DNA of 64,000 nucleotides from Paenibacillus mellifer (GTDB taxonomy: Bacteria > Bacillota > Bacilli > Paenibacillales > Paenibacillaceae), in assembly GCF_023195895.1 (NCBI RefSeq), contig NZ_JALPRK010000028.1:1-64000 (forward strand), in the 5' to 3' direction. The notes under the pieces are model-generated. The model had not been told where the DNA came from. It saw nothing but the letters and a program-made list of their open reading frames with translations, and ran no database searches. The position numbers and the translations under genes were made by a program. Positions 7,889 to 17,932 of this stretch are shown one piece after another (position 1 is the stretch's first letter; every line of letters begins with the position of its first letter).

Positions 7889-8782
7889 TTATTCTTCGAT
7901 TTTAATGGCTTTTAACTCTGTGTCGCCGACTTCAGCCAAGTCGTCCAAAGCGTACTCTACAAGCGCCGTAAAGTTGTTGGAGGAAGTTGTTGCTCCTGCA
8001 ATGGCATCAACGTCGCCGATCAGTTGCTTGTCAACAAGTTGTTTCTCAAGCTCTTCCGTGTATTTCGCCGGATAGGTGCCCGATTTAGGTTCCATGGCGG
8101 CTTTATAATCTGCGTCTTCGGTTTTCAGCTTGCCTTCCTCATTGACGTAGTCAAAGCTAACCGACTCGATCTTGTGGTCCTTGATGATAAGCTCTAACTG
8201 CGGTTTCCACCCATGGTCGTCAAACGCTTCTGCTTCTACCTTGTAAGTCCCGTCTTCGTACAGATTAACGATTGCATCGCTGGTATCGCCGGTCTTCGCA
8301 TGCTCCAATGCGGCTGCAGCCAGCTCGTTAAAGTTTCTGGAAGAATGGGTCGCCCCAGTTACAGCATCCACCTTCGCAGCATCTTGTACCTCAACCAATT
8401 TACTACCGAGTTGATCGAAGGCTTCGCGTGGTGTCATTTTGTTTGCCGCTTTGAACGCACTTGTGTAGTTCTCGTCATTCGTGCGCAAATCGCCATTCTC
8501 GTTAGTATAGTCGTAGTAGGCCTTCTCGACCTTGCCGTCTTTCACGGTAACCTCGACATAAGCCGTCCAATTGCGAACGTCCTTGCGGTCGTAGATCCCT
8601 TTGTACGTGCCATCTGTAAACGTACCGGTTGCTTCAGTGTTATTGGTTGTTGCAGCAGCTTCATTCGAGCTGCTGTTTGTTGCCCCCGCATTATTGGCAG
8701 CTTCTTTGTTATTTCCACCGCATGCCGTTAATGCCAAGGCTAAAATAAGTACTGTTCCCACGATTGTCATGCTTCTCTTCAA
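7889..8782 (-). CDS. Lipoprotein with two FMN-binding domains (PplA-like)
   Basis: A secreted lipoprotein of about 297 residues. The TTG at 8782 follows GGGGGT by 7 bp and gives a clean signal peptide with lipobox LTAC (Cys21), then an Asn/Thr/Ala-rich linker (22-53). Two FMN_bind repeats follow, each starting DGTYK and each ending in a flavinylation-type motif, DAVTGAT (139-145) and DAIAGAT (259-265), where the final Thr would carry FMN. This matches Listeria PplA, the surface flavoprotein of extracellular electron transfer. No ApbE flavin transferase, Ndh2 or quinone genes are in the window, so the electron-transfer role is inferred. It is a single-gene unit between two terminators. Confidence 0.85.
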   Translation of the reverse strand: MKRSMTIVGTVLILALALTACGGNNKEAANNAGATNSSSNEAAATTNNTEATGTFTDGTYKGIYDRKDVRNWTAYVEVTVKDGKVEKAYYDYTNENGDLRTNDENYTSAFKAANKMTPREAFDQLGSKLVEVQDAAKVDAVTGATHSSRNFNELAAAALEHAKTGDTSDAIVNLYEDGTYKVEAEAFDDHGWKPQLELIIKDHKIESVSFDYVNEEGKLKTEDADYKAAMEPKSGTYPAKYTEELEKQLVDKQLIGDVDAIAGATTSSNNFTALVEYALDDLAEVGDTELKAIKIEE

Positions 8783-8891
8783 AATAATTACCCCCACTAT
8801 CTTGTTGTCGTATCCAAGATGATGGTAACATGGTCAAAAAAGAATGTATGTGAATTTATGCACAATTTAAGATGCATTTCTCAAGCATCAC

Positions 8892-8928
8892 AAAAAAGCC
8901 CTTCTCCGCTTGGCGGAAAAGGGCTTTT
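8892..8928 (-). terminator. Terminator of rplM-rpsI
   Basis: Strong hairpin AAAAGCCCTT-TCCGC / GCGGA-AAGGGCTTTTTT on the minus strand, 16 bp after the rpsI stop. Confidence 0.92.
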
Positions 8929-8944
8929 AGAACCAGAGTAAAGA

Positions 8945-9337
8945 TTAACGTTTCGAGAACTGAGGAGCACGGCGAGCTGCTTTGAGGCCGTATTTCTTAC
9001 GTTCTTTCATCCGTGGGTCACGAGTCAGGAAGCCTGCTTTCTTGAGCGCAGGACGGAATTCCGGATCTGCTTTAAGCAGAGCGCGGGAGATCCCGTGGCG
9101 AATTGCACCGGCTTGACCGGAGATACCGCCGCCATGAGCAATGACGATTACGTCGTAGTTACCGAGCGTTTCCGTCAAGGTCAATGGTTGTTTTACGATC
9201 AGCTTCAGTGTTTCCAGACCAAAATATTCGTTGATGTCGCGTTTATTGATGACAATGCGTCCTTCACCCGGTACAAGGCGAACACGTGCTACCGAATGTT
9301 TACGACGACCTGTCCCATAGTATTGTACTTGTGCCAT
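8945..9337 (-). CDS. rpsI: 30S ribosomal protein S9
   Basis: A 130-residue protein, full length for the family. It opens with [16 protein letters not shown] and ends with the basic tail APQFSKR, which reaches the P-site tRNA anticodon stem. It is 20 bp behind rplM with a clear ribosome binding site and is the last gene of the rplM-rpsI operon. Confidence 0.98.
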   Translation of the reverse strand: MAQVQYYGTGRRKHSVARVRLVPGEGRIVINKRDINEYFGLETLKLIVKQPLTLTETLGNYDVIVIAHGGGISGQAGAIRHGISRALLKADPEFRPALKKAGFLTRDPRMKERKKYGLKAARRAPQFSKR

Positions 9338-9357
9338 GAAACTGTCCTCCCTTTTAA

Positions 9358-9795
9358 TTATCCGCGAAGTTCGTAAACTTCAGGTTTTTGTGCCGCATGT
9401 GGATGCTCAGTGCCAGCGTAAGCTTTCAGTCTCAGCTTCATTTTCTCGCCTTGGCGAGTTTTAGGCAGCATGCCGTGAACGGCGGACTCGATTACACGTT
9501 CAGGTTTCGTTCTCAACAGATCTTTGGCAACGGTCACTTTCAAACCGCCCGGATGCAGGGAATGACGATAGTATTTTTTGTTATCCATCTTTTTGCCGGT
9601 CAAGGCAATTTTCTCCGCATTGATGACGATAACAAAGTCGCCGCCGTCAACATGTGGAGTGAATTGTGGTTTGTGTTTACCGCGGATAAGAGCAGCAGCT
9701 TCGCTAGCCAAGCGGCCCAGCGTTTTGCCTTCGGCATCGATAATATGCCATTTGCGCTCTACTTCGGCTGGCTTCGCCATATAAGTGGTACGCAT
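9358..9795 (-). CDS. rplM: 50S ribosomal protein L13
   Basis: A 145-residue protein starting [16 protein letters not shown] after AAGGAGGATC. An open frame continues upstream of this start but runs into leader sequence and is not homologous. Typical segments are the central [16 protein letters not shown] and the C-terminal MLPKTRQG. L13 is an early assembly protein of the large subunit and, in Bacilli, is thought to regulate its own operon through the leader. Confidence 0.97.
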   Translation of the reverse strand: MRTTYMAKPAEVERKWHIIDAEGKTLGRLASEAAALIRGKHKPQFTPHVDGGDFVIVINAEKIALTGKKMDNKKYYRHSLHPGGLKVTVAKDLLRTKPERVIESAVHGMLPKTRQGEKMKLRLKAYAGTEHPHAAQKPEVYELRG

Positions 9796-9980
9796 GTAAA
9801 GATCCTCCTTCAAGTTCGTCCGAAATGGTTCATCCTGCTGAAAACGATCTTGCTCTTCGGGTCGCTTGACCTCTCCAGCAGATTTATCTTCGATCGTTTC
9901 GTTCATGTTTAGCAAGCTAAATGTCTTGTTTGAGCGGTCTTCTTGATTGGGGGCTGTGGGATAGCCATCAAGAAAACACA
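9796..9980 (-). ncRNA. rplM 5' leader, L13-leader type
   Basis: About 185 nt of untranslated RNA lies between the promoter and rplM. It can fold into a hairpin TTTAGC/GCTAAA (9908-9921), a long stem AAACGATC/GATCGTTT (9842-9849 with 9892-9899) containing GGTC/GACC (9860-9871), and CTGCTG/CAGCAG (9835-9840 with 9876-9881), which would cross the long stem as a pseudoknot or form an alternative. Firmicutes have a known L13 leader at this position; I match it by location and structure, not by a model search. Confidence 0.6.
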
Positions 9981-9986
9981 ACTTTT

Positions 9987-10015
9987 ATTTTACAGGAAGC
10001 GCAATTAATACGCAA
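9987..10015 (-). promoter_or_regulatory. Sigma-A promoter for rplM-rpsI
   Basis: Minus-strand TTGCGT (10010-10015), 17 bp, TAAAAT (9987-9992). It lies just downstream of the zinc-ribbon gene and directly before the leader. Confidence 0.75.
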
Positions 10016-10053
10016 GTCTTTTTTCGGAGTTTCCCATTAATTCCGGGGACCCG

Positions 10054-10365
10054 TCAATCGAATAGATCTCCAAAGATGTCCAGTGCCGACTTCTTCTTCT
10101 TAGGCTTATAATGTCCCTGCTGAGGATATCCTGAGGAAGACTTGGGCTTCTCATAATGGCCCGAGTGCCGGTGATCCTCGTATCGATCCTCCCGATGTTC
10201 GTACCACTCGTTAAAAGCCGGCCGGATTTCCCGAATTTCACTCATCAGCTTCTCAAGCTCACCTCTGTCAAGCCACACGCCTTTACAGTCCGGACATACG
10301 TCGATTAATACGCCATCCTTCTCCACTTCTCTCATACGCACATCGTTACATACTGGACATTTCAA
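10054..10365 (-). CDS. TFIIB-type zinc-ribbon protein
   Basis: A 103-residue protein with CPVC (3-6) and CPDC (about 24-27) in a short N-terminal zinc ribbon, then WLDRGELEKL, the signature of the bacterial zf-TFIIB family. The C-terminal half is His, Tyr and Lys rich and probably disordered, ending in the acidic-hydrophobic tail KSALDIFGDLFD. The start is TTG after AAGGAGGG. The function is unknown. It lies between truA and rplM, where Bacillus has no such gene. Confidence 0.75.
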   Translation of the reverse strand: MKCPVCNDVRMREVEKDGVLIDVCPDCKGVWLDRGELEKLMSEIREIRPAFNEWYEHREDRYEDHRHSGHYEKPKSSSGYPQQGHYKPKKKKSALDIFGDLFD

Positions 10366-10452
10366 GGTAAAACCCTCCTTAGATTCGTCGAACTATCTTA
10401 CTTTTTAAATAAGTTACGGATAGCCATCTCTAAGGTTTCAGTCTTCCCACCA

Positions 10453-11232
10453 TTATCCCGTTATTTCGTCGTATTCTACACTCCAGAGCATCAACCCCTT
10501 GCTTTCGGCCGTCGGGCCTGCAGTTTTCCGGTCCATTGCCTCTAGCGTCGTCTTCATGGATTCCGGCGCGCGTTTACCTTCCCCGATCTCGAGTAAGGTC
10601 CCCATGATGATTCGAACCATGTGCTGCAGGAATCCATTGCCGGTCACATAAAAGTGTAGAATCCCCTGGCTCGTGGTGCCCGGAATGTTCCCTGATGAAT
10701 CGACTACGATCCGGGTATCATATATGGTACGAACATGACTGGCCTTCGTGGAGTGACGAGAAGCGAACGATGTGAAGTCATGGGTCCCGATGAGATAGGG
10801 CAGACTCTGCTGCATCGCATCCACATTCAGCTTGCCAGGATGATGAAACTGATAATTCCGCTGAAACACATCAATGATCCGGTTCCCGTTGATACTGTAG
10901 CGATAGGTTTTGCGTTTAGCGGAACGCCGGGAATGAAACGTCAGCGGGACCTCCTGAGCCGTCAGCACACGGATATCGGAAGGGAGCCGCCCGTTTAGTG
11001 CTAAGCACCAGCGTTCAACGGGGATTTGTGAAGTCGTATGGAAATGGAAAGGTTGCTGCCGGGCATGTACCCCAGCATCCGTTCGGCCGGATCCATGGAT
11101 CTTCAATTGTTCTCCCGTCAACTGATGGATCGCTTCCTCTATATGATCCTGAACCGTGTTTCCGCCCGGCTGGGTTTGAAAACCGAAATAGTTTGTCCCG
11201 TCATAACTGACGGTCATCAGCAAATTACGCAT
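10453..11232 (-). CDS. truA: tRNA pseudouridine(38-40) synthase TruA
   Basis: Converts uridines 38-40 of the tRNA anticodon arm to pseudouridine. The 259-residue protein has the family motif GSGRTDAGVHA (about 46-56), whose Asp is the nucleophile, and YRYSINGNRI and GNGFLQHMVR further on. Start ATG follows AGGAAGGGAC. It is downstream of the rplQ terminator and upstream of the zinc-ribbon gene. Confidence 0.96.
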   Translation of the reverse strand: MRNLLMTVSYDGTNYFGFQTQPGGNTVQDHIEEAIHQLTGEQLKIHGSGRTDAGVHARQQPFHFHTTSQIPVERWCLALNGRLPSDIRVLTAQEVPLTFHSRRSAKRKTYRYSINGNRIIDVFQRNYQFHHPGKLNVDAMQQSLPYLIGTHDFTSFASRHSTKASHVRTIYDTRIVVDSSGNIPGTTSQGILHFYVTGNGFLQHMVRIIMGTLLEIGEGKRAPESMKTTLEAMDRKTAGPTAESKGLMLWSVEYDEITG

Positions 11233-11268
11233 CGGTCCCTTCCTCTCTCATGACATCCCCATCGCAAT

Positions 11269-11318
11269 AAAAAAACTCTCCGAAAGCTTAGCCATAAGGC
11301 GAGCCGACAGAGAGTTTT
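11269..11318 (-). terminator. Terminator of the ribosomal superoperon after rplQ
   Basis: Long minus-strand hairpin with base stem AAAACTCTC / GAGAGTTTTTTT and a branched inner part (GGCT...AGCC-like). It closes the rpsJ-to-rplQ transcript, so truA probably depends on readthrough or its own promoter. Confidence 0.75.
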
Positions 11319-11345
11319 ACACGCTAGATAAGGGGAGTCCCCGAA

Positions 11346-11711
11346 TTATGCGCGGTCTACCAGTTCCAGGTAAACCATAGGTGCAGCGTCGCCGCGGCGA
11401 GGTCCCAGCTTCAGGATACGAGTGTATCCGCCTGGACGGCTGGAATAACGTGTTGCCAGTTCGTTGAACAGCTTTTGGATTGCATCCTGCTCGCCATCGA
11501 TCGATTCGCGACGAACATAAGCTGCCACTTGACGACGGGCGTGCAAATCACCGCGTTTTGCCTTGGTGATCAGCTTCTCAGCGATCGAACGAACTTCTTT
11601 CGCTTTCGCCTCCGTCGTTTGGATGCGTTCGTATAAGAACAGGTCGGTTACCAGGTCACGGAACAATGCTTTACGCGCGCTGGAATCGCGGCCCAACTTT
11701 TGGTATGCCAT
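11346..11711 (-). CDS. rplQ: 50S ribosomal protein L17
   Basis: A 121-residue protein of the short bacterial form. It begins [20 protein letters not shown] and ends with [17 protein letters not shown], both conserved. It is the last gene of the alpha operon, 37 bp behind rpoA. L17 lies near the polypeptide exit tunnel. Confidence 0.98.
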   Translation of the reverse strand: MAYQKLGRDSSARKALFRDLVTDLFLYERIQTTEAKAKEVRSIAEKLITKAKRGDLHARRQVAAYVRRESIDGEQDAIQKLFNELATRYSSRPGGYTRILKLGPRRGDAAPMVYLELVDRA

Positions 11712-11748
11712 GAGTTTTCCCTCCTTCGCTAGAACGATTCAAGTGAAC

Positions 11749-12693
11749 TTATTCTTCAGTGCGCAATCCCAAACCAAGCTCTTCGAGCTTCTCTTGAACT
11801 TCTTCCAAAGATTTACGACCCAGGTTACGCACCTTCATCATATCTTCTTCAGTTTTCGTCGTCAGCTCTTGTACCGTATTGATACCGGCACGTTTGAGGC
11901 AGTTATAGGAACGAACGGAGAGATCAAGCTCTTCAATCGTCATTTCAAGCACTTTTTCTTTCTTGTCTTCTTCTTTTTCGACCATGATTTCCGCGTCTTT
12001 CGCTTCGTCCGTTAAACCAACGAACAAGAAGAGATGCTCGGTCAATATTTTGGCGCCGAGGCTAACCGCTTCCTCAGGTCTGATACTGCCATCGGTCCAT
12101 ACTTCAAGCGTAAGCTTGTCGTAGTTGGTTACTTGGCCAACACGAGTGTTCTCCACAACGTAATTGACCCGAGTAATCGGGGTATAGATCGAATCGACGG
12201 GAATGACACCGATCGGTTGATCATCTCGTTTATTTCGATCTGCCTGAACATAACCACGACCGCGGCCTGCGTAAACGCGCATGTGGAGTCTCGAACCCGG
12301 TTCAAGCGTAGCAATATGCAAGTCCGGATTCAAAATTTCTACGTCGCTGTCCGCACGGATATCTCCTGCCGTTACAACTCCTTCGCCTTCCGCATCGATT
12401 TCGAGGATTTTCTCCTCATCCGAATGAATTTTCAGCGAGAGAGCCTTCAGGTTCAAGATGATCTCCGTAACGTCTTCCATAACGCCCGGTACGGTCGCGA
12501 ATTCATGCAGAACTCCATCGATTTGGACCGAGGTTACCGCAGCACCCGGCAGAGAAGAGAGCAAAATCCGGCGAAGCGAGTTGCCCAGTGTGGTGCCATA
12601 CCCACGTTCAAGTGGTTCTACTACAAATTTCCCATAGGTGCCTTCATCGTTAACTTCTACGGTCTCGATTTTTGGCTTTTCGATTTCTATCAC
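11749..12693 (-). CDS. rpoA: RNA polymerase alpha subunit
   Basis: A 314-residue protein. The N-terminal assembly domain (about 1-230) includes [20 protein letters not shown], and the C-terminal domain (about 245-314) has the helix-hairpin-helix motifs [16 protein letters not shown] and [15 protein letters not shown] that bind UP elements and activators. A charged linker (KEEDKKEK) joins them. The start codon is GTG behind AAGGAGGGG. It follows rpsK as in other Bacilli. Confidence 0.98.
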   Translation of the reverse strand: MIEIEKPKIETVEVNDEGTYGKFVVEPLERGYGTTLGNSLRRILLSSLPGAAVTSVQIDGVLHEFATVPGVMEDVTEIILNLKALSLKIHSDEEKILEIDAEGEGVVTAGDIRADSDVEILNPDLHIATLEPGSRLHMRVYAGRGRGYVQADRNKRDDQPIGVIPVDSIYTPITRVNYVVENTRVGQVTNYDKLTLEVWTDGSIRPEEAVSLGAKILTEHLFLFVGLTDEAKDAEIMVEKEEDKKEKVLEMTIEELDLSVRSYNCLKRAGINTVQELTTKTEEDMMKVRNLGRKSLEEVQEKLEELGLGLRTEE

Positions 12694-12825
12694 GAAAGTA
12701 CCCCTCCTTCAAAACGTCGTTCCTTTGAATCTGCCTGATTTGCTGAAGTTTGAAACGTAGTATGCCTAAACAACCATTGTTCCCAATTGACGCTGTTGTT
12801 ATACCACAGCTTCAGCGCGGCTTCA

Positions 12826-13221
12826 TTAAACGCGGCGGCGTTTTGGAGGACGGCAGCCGTTATGAGGAATTGGAGTAACGTCTTTGATCATGTTGACTTC
12901 AAGGCCTGCCGCTTGCAAGGAGCGGATAGCGGCCTCACGGCCAGCACCAGGGCCTTTAACCATAACCTCAACGCTCTTCATGCCATGTTCCATCGCAGCT
13001 TTGGCAGCAGATTCAGCAGCCATTTGCGCGGCAAACGGAGTCGACTTACGGGAACCTTTGAATCCGAGGCCGCCGGAGCTGGCCCAGGAAATTGCATTAC
13101 CATGCGGATCCGTAATGGTTACAATCGTATTATTGAAGGTGGAGCGGATATGAGCCACACCAGATTCAATATTTTTCCGGTCACGACGTTTTGTACGTAC
13201 GACTTTTTTTGGTTTAGCCAT
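12826..13221 (-). CDS. rpsK: 30S ribosomal protein S11
   Basis: A 131-residue protein of usual length. The segment [19 protein letters not shown] and the C-terminal [13 protein letters not shown] are diagnostic. S11 lines the mRNA channel near the platform. There are 132 bp between it and rpoA, longer than the spacing elsewhere in this operon. Confidence 0.98.
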   Translation of the reverse strand: MAKPKKVVRTKRRDRKNIESGVAHIRSTFNNTIVTITDPHGNAISWASSGGLGFKGSRKSTPFAAQMAAESAAKAAMEHGMKSVEVMVKGPGAGREAAIRSLQAAGLEVNMIKDVTPIPHNGCRPPKRRRV

Positions 13222-13240
13222 TGTCTGTTATCCCCCCTTC

Positions 13241-13609
13241 TTATTTCTTCTTGTTCGCTACAGTACGACGAGGACCCTTACGAGTACGGGCATTCGTTTT
13301 CGTACGTTGTCCACGAACCGGCAAGCCGCGACGATGACGCACTCCGCGGTAGCAGCCAATCTCGATCAAACGTTTAATATTTAAGGAAATTTCACGACGC
13401 AGGTCGCCTTCAACCTTGACCGTTTTGTCGATCGTTTCGCGTAGTTTGCTAACCTCATCTTCCGTCAAATCACGAACACGAGTGTCCGGATTGATGCCTG
13501 TTGTGCTCAGGATTTTCTGGGAAGTCGTTTTACCGATTCCGAAAATGTAAGTTAAGGCGATCTCAACGCGTTTATCACGTGGCAAATCCACACCAGCTAT
13601 ACGTGCCAT
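13241..13609 (-). CDS. rpsM: 30S ribosomal protein S13
   Basis: A 122-residue protein starting [19 protein letters not shown], with a helix-two-turn-helix region and the basic tail [20 protein letters not shown] that contacts P-site tRNA and the B1 intersubunit bridge. Located between rpmJ and rpsK. Confidence 0.98.
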   Translation of the reverse strand: MARIAGVDLPRDKRVEIALTYIFGIGKTTSQKILSTTGINPDTRVRDLTEDEVSKLRETIDKTVKVEGDLRREISLNIKRLIEIGCYRGVRHRRGLPVRGQRTKTNARTRKGPRRTVANKKK

Positions 13610-13630
13610 TTTACGCTACACCCCCTTCAA

Positions 13631-13756
<126 letters not shown>

Positions 13757-13761
13757 CTAAA

Positions 13762-13819
13762 AGTTTTACAGAAGTAAAACTGGGATCGAAAGCTTACGTT
13801 TTGTTTTGCGAAGCAAAAC
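13762..13819 (-). promoter_or_regulatory. Twin hairpins in the infA-rpmJ intergenic region
   Basis: Perfect hairpins GTTTTGC-TTC-GCAAAAC (13803-13819) and AGTTTTAC-TTCT-GTAAAACT (13762-13781) on the minus strand. The second is followed by TTTT and lies 3 nt before the rpmJ ribosome binding site. They could slow polymerase, protect the message or tune rpmJ translation. Confidence 0.6.
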
Positions 13820-13907
13820 TCGAATCGCAGGCATTCTAATCATAAACTACTCTCTGAAACAACTCAACCTGAATATTGTACCACAACTTTACCGTAATGG
13901 GTATAGT

Positions 13908-14123
13908 CTATTTGCGGTAAGTGATCCGGCCTTTCGACAAATCATAAGGCGAAAGCTGAACGACCACTTTGTCCCCCGTCAAAATGCGGATAAAGTGCAT
14001 CCGCAGCTTACCGGAAACGTGAGCGAGAATTTGATGCCCATTCTCCAGCTCCACTTTGAATGTAGCATTTGGCAATGGCTCAATGACCACGCCTTCGACT
14101 TCAATGACATCTTCCTTAGCCAC
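13908..14123 (-). CDS. infA: Translation initiation factor IF-1
   Basis: A 71-residue S1/OB-fold protein ([20 protein letters not shown] at its start, ending SKGRITYRK). IF-1 occupies the A site during initiation. It lies 2 bp after the KOW gene and ahead of rpmJ, the standard Bacilli order. Confidence 0.98.
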   Translation of the reverse strand: MAKEDVIEVEGVVIEPLPNATFKVELENGHQILAHVSGKLRMHFIRILTGDKVVVQLSPYDLSKGRITYRK

Positions 14124-14125
14124 AG

Positions 14126-14440
14126 TCAGTCTCCTTTCTCTTCAGCCATAGAATCGGCGGAGTTCCGATAAACAAGAACCGCATGCCGCAGTTTCCCGTT
14201 TGTCACCCGTCCGCTTTCCTGCAAACTATGAACAACCTCGCTGCTAACTATGGGCAGTAGCTCAAGATGCTGGGCATTTTTACGTTTGGGTTCATCAAAC
14301 TTGCGTTTGTTTCCATCCGCGATCCAGACGAATCTGTCGTCCAAAATCCCGACAATCACATAAATGGCCCCGGCATCTCTGCCTTTGAGAACTTTCACCA
14401 ACTGACCGACCTGCGGCTCCGAGCGTTCTTTCACGTTCAT
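14126..14440 (-). CDS. KOW-domain RNA-binding protein, L14e/YbzG-like
   Basis: A protein of about 104 residues with a KOW-type beta barrel: [20 protein letters not shown] near the N-terminus and the aromatic FVWIADGN. A basic stretch, [18 protein letters not shown], follows. Similar proteins sit between map and infA throughout Bacilli; they resemble archaeal/eukaryotic L14e, and their function is not settled. The start is uncertain: GTG 14443, ATG 14440 and GTG 14434 are all close to AGGTG; 14434 has the best spacing. Confidence 0.8.
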   Translation of the reverse strand: MNVKERSEPQVGQLVKVLKGRDAGAIYVIVGILDDRFVWIADGNKRKFDEPKRKNAQHLELLPIVSSEVVHSLQESGRVTNGKLRHAVLVYRNSADSMAEEKGD

Positions 14441-14443
14441 CAC

Positions 14444-15196
14444 CTACGCATTCAGCTTCGTGAAAATTTCCATTCCGTCCGGCGTTACGGCTACCGTATG
14501 CTCAAAATGAGCACAGAGAGAACCGTCGACCGTGACCACTGTCCAGTTGTCTTCCAGCGTTTTTACATATCGCTTCCCCATGTTAACCATCGGTTCGATC
14601 GCCAGGACCATCCCGGGCTTAAGCCGAGGACCCCGGTCAGGCAAACCATAATTCGGAATTTGCGGTTCTTCGTGCAAGCTCGCGCCAATGCCGTGACCGA
14701 CATATTCCCGAACGACGGAAAAACCGGCAGCTTCGATAAATTGCTGAATCGCATGCGAGATCGTGAACAATCGAACATCCGGCTTAACGAGCTCAAGGCC
14801 CGCATACAGAGATCCTTCGGTGATTTCCAAGAGCTTCTTGGCTTCCTCCGAAATTTCTCCCACCGGATACGTCCACGCCGAGTCCCCATGGAAACCACGA
14901 TACTCCGCGCCGATATCTAATGTGATGATATCGCCTTCGTTCAATTTGCGTTTGCCGGGAAATCCGTGTACCAATTCTTCGTTGACCGAAGCGCAAATGC
15001 TGTAAGGAAAACCGTTGTAACCCTTAAAGGACGGCACGGCGCCCTGACTGCGAATGTATTTATCGGCGAGTTGATCGAGTTCCCCCGTCGTAATTCCAGG
15101 CTCAATCGATTCCGCCATGAGCCTGTGCGTCTCCGCTACGATCCGCCCAGCTTCTCGCATAAAGCCTAGTTCCGTTTCGGATTTACAAATGATCAT
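14444..15196 (-). CDS. map: Type I methionine aminopeptidase
   Basis: Removes the initiator Met from nascent proteins with a dinuclear metal site. The 250-residue protein shows the five metal ligands in context: [19 protein letters not shown] (two Asp), [18 protein letters not shown] (His and Glu region) and [11 protein letters not shown] (Glu). Start ATG follows AGGTGTA. It abuts adk upstream (5 bp) and the KOW gene downstream. Confidence 0.97.
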   Translation of the reverse strand: MIICKSETELGFMREAGRIVAETHRLMAESIEPGITTGELDQLADKYIRSQGAVPSFKGYNGFPYSICASVNEELVHGFPGKRKLNEGDIITLDIGAEYRGFHGDSAWTYPVGEISEEAKKLLEITEGSLYAGLELVKPDVRLFTISHAIQQFIEAAGFSVVREYVGHGIGASLHEEPQIPNYGLPDRGPRLKPGMVLAIEPMVNMGKRYVKTLEDNWTVVTVDGSLCAHFEHTVAVTPDGMEIFTKLNA

Positions 15197-15201
15197 TACA
15201 C

Positions 15202-15939
<738 letters not shown>

Positions 15940-15943
15940 CCGA

Positions 15944-17242
15944 CTATTTATTGATGAAACCTTTATAGTGACGTTTGATCAATTGGCCTTCGATCGTTTT
16001 CATCGTATCCAGCGCAACGCCGATCACGATCAGGATCGAAGTACCGCCAATCAGAACCGTACGCGGCAATCCGGCTAAAGCCCCGAGGCCCATAGGAAGG
16101 ACCGAGATGGCAGCCAAGAAAATTGCGCCGGTCATCGTAAGACGGGTCAATACCCGAGTGAGATAGGTTTCCGTCGTTTTACCCGGACGGATCCCCGGAA
16201 TGTATCCGCCGTTTTTCTTCATGTTCTCAGCCATCTGCTGCGGGTTCATCTGTACGAACGTATAGAAGAACGTGAAGCCAATGATCATGACTACATAAAG
16301 CACCATCCCAAGTGGACGGTCGGTGGACAAGTTGTTGCTGATCCATTGCGCCCAAGTGTGTGTCGACCAGAAGCTGGCGATGACCACTGGGAATTGCAAC
16401 AAGGAAACGGCGAAAATGACCGGAATTACGCCGGCAGCATTGATTTTGAGCGGAATATGCGTATTCTGCCCGCCATACATTTTGTTGCCAACCACGCGTT
16501 TAGCGTATTGCACCGGAATTTTACGGATTGCTTGTTGAACGTAAATGACGCCAATCACGATCAATACGCAGACGAGGAGAATCGCAATGGACTTCACCAC
16601 GTTAATAAACGCTGCACCTTCAACAATAAACTCGGATTGAGCAATTGTCGTAATATGCGTAGGAATCGTCGCAACAATCCCGGCGAAGATGATGAGCGAA
16701 ATCCCGTTGCCGATCCCTCTTTCGGTAATTTGCTCACCTAACCACATCAGAAACGATGTACCGGCCGTTAACACAATCGCAATGACCAGATAGTCGCCAA
16801 ACGTTGCGTTTGGAATCATTTCTGTACCATACAACCGGTTAAAGCCAACCGATGTGGCAAAAGCCTGAATCACGGCCAAAATGACAGTTCCGTAACGAGT
16901 CACTTGAGCCATTTTTTTCTTGCCGTGTTCCCCTTGTTTGGCCCATTCCGCAAATTTCGGAATGACGTCCATGGACAAGAGTTGCACGATGATGGAAGCC
17001 GTGATATAAGGCATAATCCCGAGGGCGAAAATCGAGAAATTCGCAAGGGCGCCGCCCGAGAAGGTGTTCAAGAACCCTAACAAATCGCTGCCCGCCGTGT
17101 TTGTCGCCTCGAAGACGTCCTTATTAACGCCCGGAACCGGAACGAAAGAACCGATCCGGTAGATGAGGAAGATAAACAACGTGAACAAAATGCGGTTGCG
17201 AAGGTCTTGAACATGCCATATGTTCTTAATGGTTTTAAACAT
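15944..17242 (-). CDS. secY: Preprotein translocase subunit SecY
   Basis: The 432-residue channel subunit of the Sec translocon, with ten transmembrane helices. Recognisable parts are RIGSFVPVPGVN in the first helix, GGALANFSIFALGIMPYI (the plug/TM2 region), ITERGIGNGISLIIFAGI, and the cytosolic C5 loop containing NGGYIPGIRPGKTT. It overlaps the rplO stop by 1 bp, indicating coupled translation. Confidence 0.98.
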   Translation of the reverse strand: MFKTIKNIWHVQDLRNRILFTLFIFLIYRIGSFVPVPGVNKDVFEATNTAGSDLLGFLNTFSGGALANFSIFALGIMPYITASIIVQLLSMDVIPKFAEWAKQGEHGKKKMAQVTRYGTVILAVIQAFATSVGFNRLYGTEMIPNATFGDYLVIAIVLTAGTSFLMWLGEQITERGIGNGISLIIFAGIVATIPTHITTIAQSEFIVEGAAFINVVKSIAILLVCVLIVIGVIYVQQAIRKIPVQYAKRVVGNKMYGGQNTHIPLKINAAGVIPVIFAVSLLQFPVVIASFWSTHTWAQWISNNLSTDRPLGMVLYVVMIIGFTFFYTFVQMNPQQMAENMKKNGGYIPGIRPGKTTETYLTRVLTRLTMTGAIFLAAISVLPMGLGALAGLPRTVLIGGTSILIVIGVALDTMKTIEGQLIKRHYKGFINK

Positions 17243-17682
17243 TAGATCACCTCGGTTTTACCGCCGGCAGCCTCGATTTTCTCTACCGCAGATTGGGAGA
17301 ACTTATTCGCTTTAACTGTCAACTTGACAGTAACTTCACCGTTGCCAAGAATCTTGATGCCGCTTTTCGCGTCTTTCACGATTCCTTGTTCAAACAACAG
17401 TTCAGGAGTCACTTCCGTATCCGCCGCAAAGTTGTTCAAATCTTCGATGTTAACAATCGCATACTCTTTCCGCGTCGGATTGATGAACCCGCGTTTTGGC
17501 AAGCGACGATACAGCGGATTTTGACCGCCTTCGAAGCCCGGACGCACACCACCGCCGGAACGAGCGTTTTGACCTTTGTGACCGCGAGTCGACGTTTTAC
17601 CCATGCCGCTACCTGTACCGCGGCCAACGCGCTTGCGTTCTTGGCGGGAGCCAGGAGCTGGGGAAAGCTCATGTAACTTCAT
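17242..17682 (-). CDS. rplO: 50S ribosomal protein L15
   Basis: A 146-residue protein starting [18 protein letters not shown], with the Gly-rich [19 protein letters not shown] typical of the N-terminal extension that threads into 23S rRNA. The ATG at 17682 has AGGAGGTGC upstream; an earlier in-frame start has no support. Confidence 0.98.
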   Translation of the reverse strand: MKLHELSPAPGSRQERKRVGRGTGSGMGKTSTRGHKGQNARSGGGVRPGFEGGQNPLYRRLPKRGFINPTRKEYAIVNIEDLNNFAADTEVTPELLFEQGIVKDAKSGIKILGNGEVTVKLTVKANKFSQSAVEKIEAAGGKTEVI

Positions 17683-17734
17683 CGTTCGTTGCACCTCCTT
17701 ATTTATTGTTGGCACTTAAAAGCTTACGAAATCC

Positions 17735-17920
17735 TTAGCCTTCGATTTCTTTAACCGCAACCAAGTGGCTCACTTGATTCACCATACCACGAATGGCTGG
17801 ATTATCGTTGTGAACAACGGATTGGTTGATTTTGCGAAGACCCAATGTTTTCACGGTAGTACGTTGGTTCTCCGGACGACCGATCAAACTACGCACGAGG
17901 GTAATTTGCAGTTTAGCCAT
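17735..17920 (-). CDS. rpmD: 50S ribosomal protein L30
   Basis: A 61-residue protein ([20 protein letters not shown] at its start), the short bacterial form with the ferredoxin-like fold. It lies 12 bp after rpsE and 52 bp before rplO. Confidence 0.98.
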   Translation of the reverse strand: MAKLQITLVRSLIGRPENQRTTVKTLGLRKINQSVVHNDNPAIRGMVNQVSHLVAVKEIEG

Positions 17921-17932
17921 GAGATTCCCTCC

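Noticed and set aside
9796..9981. Upstream extension of rplM to a 207-codon frame
   Set aside because: The homologous L13 start and the ribosome binding site are at 9795; the upstream part is leader RNA with hairpins.
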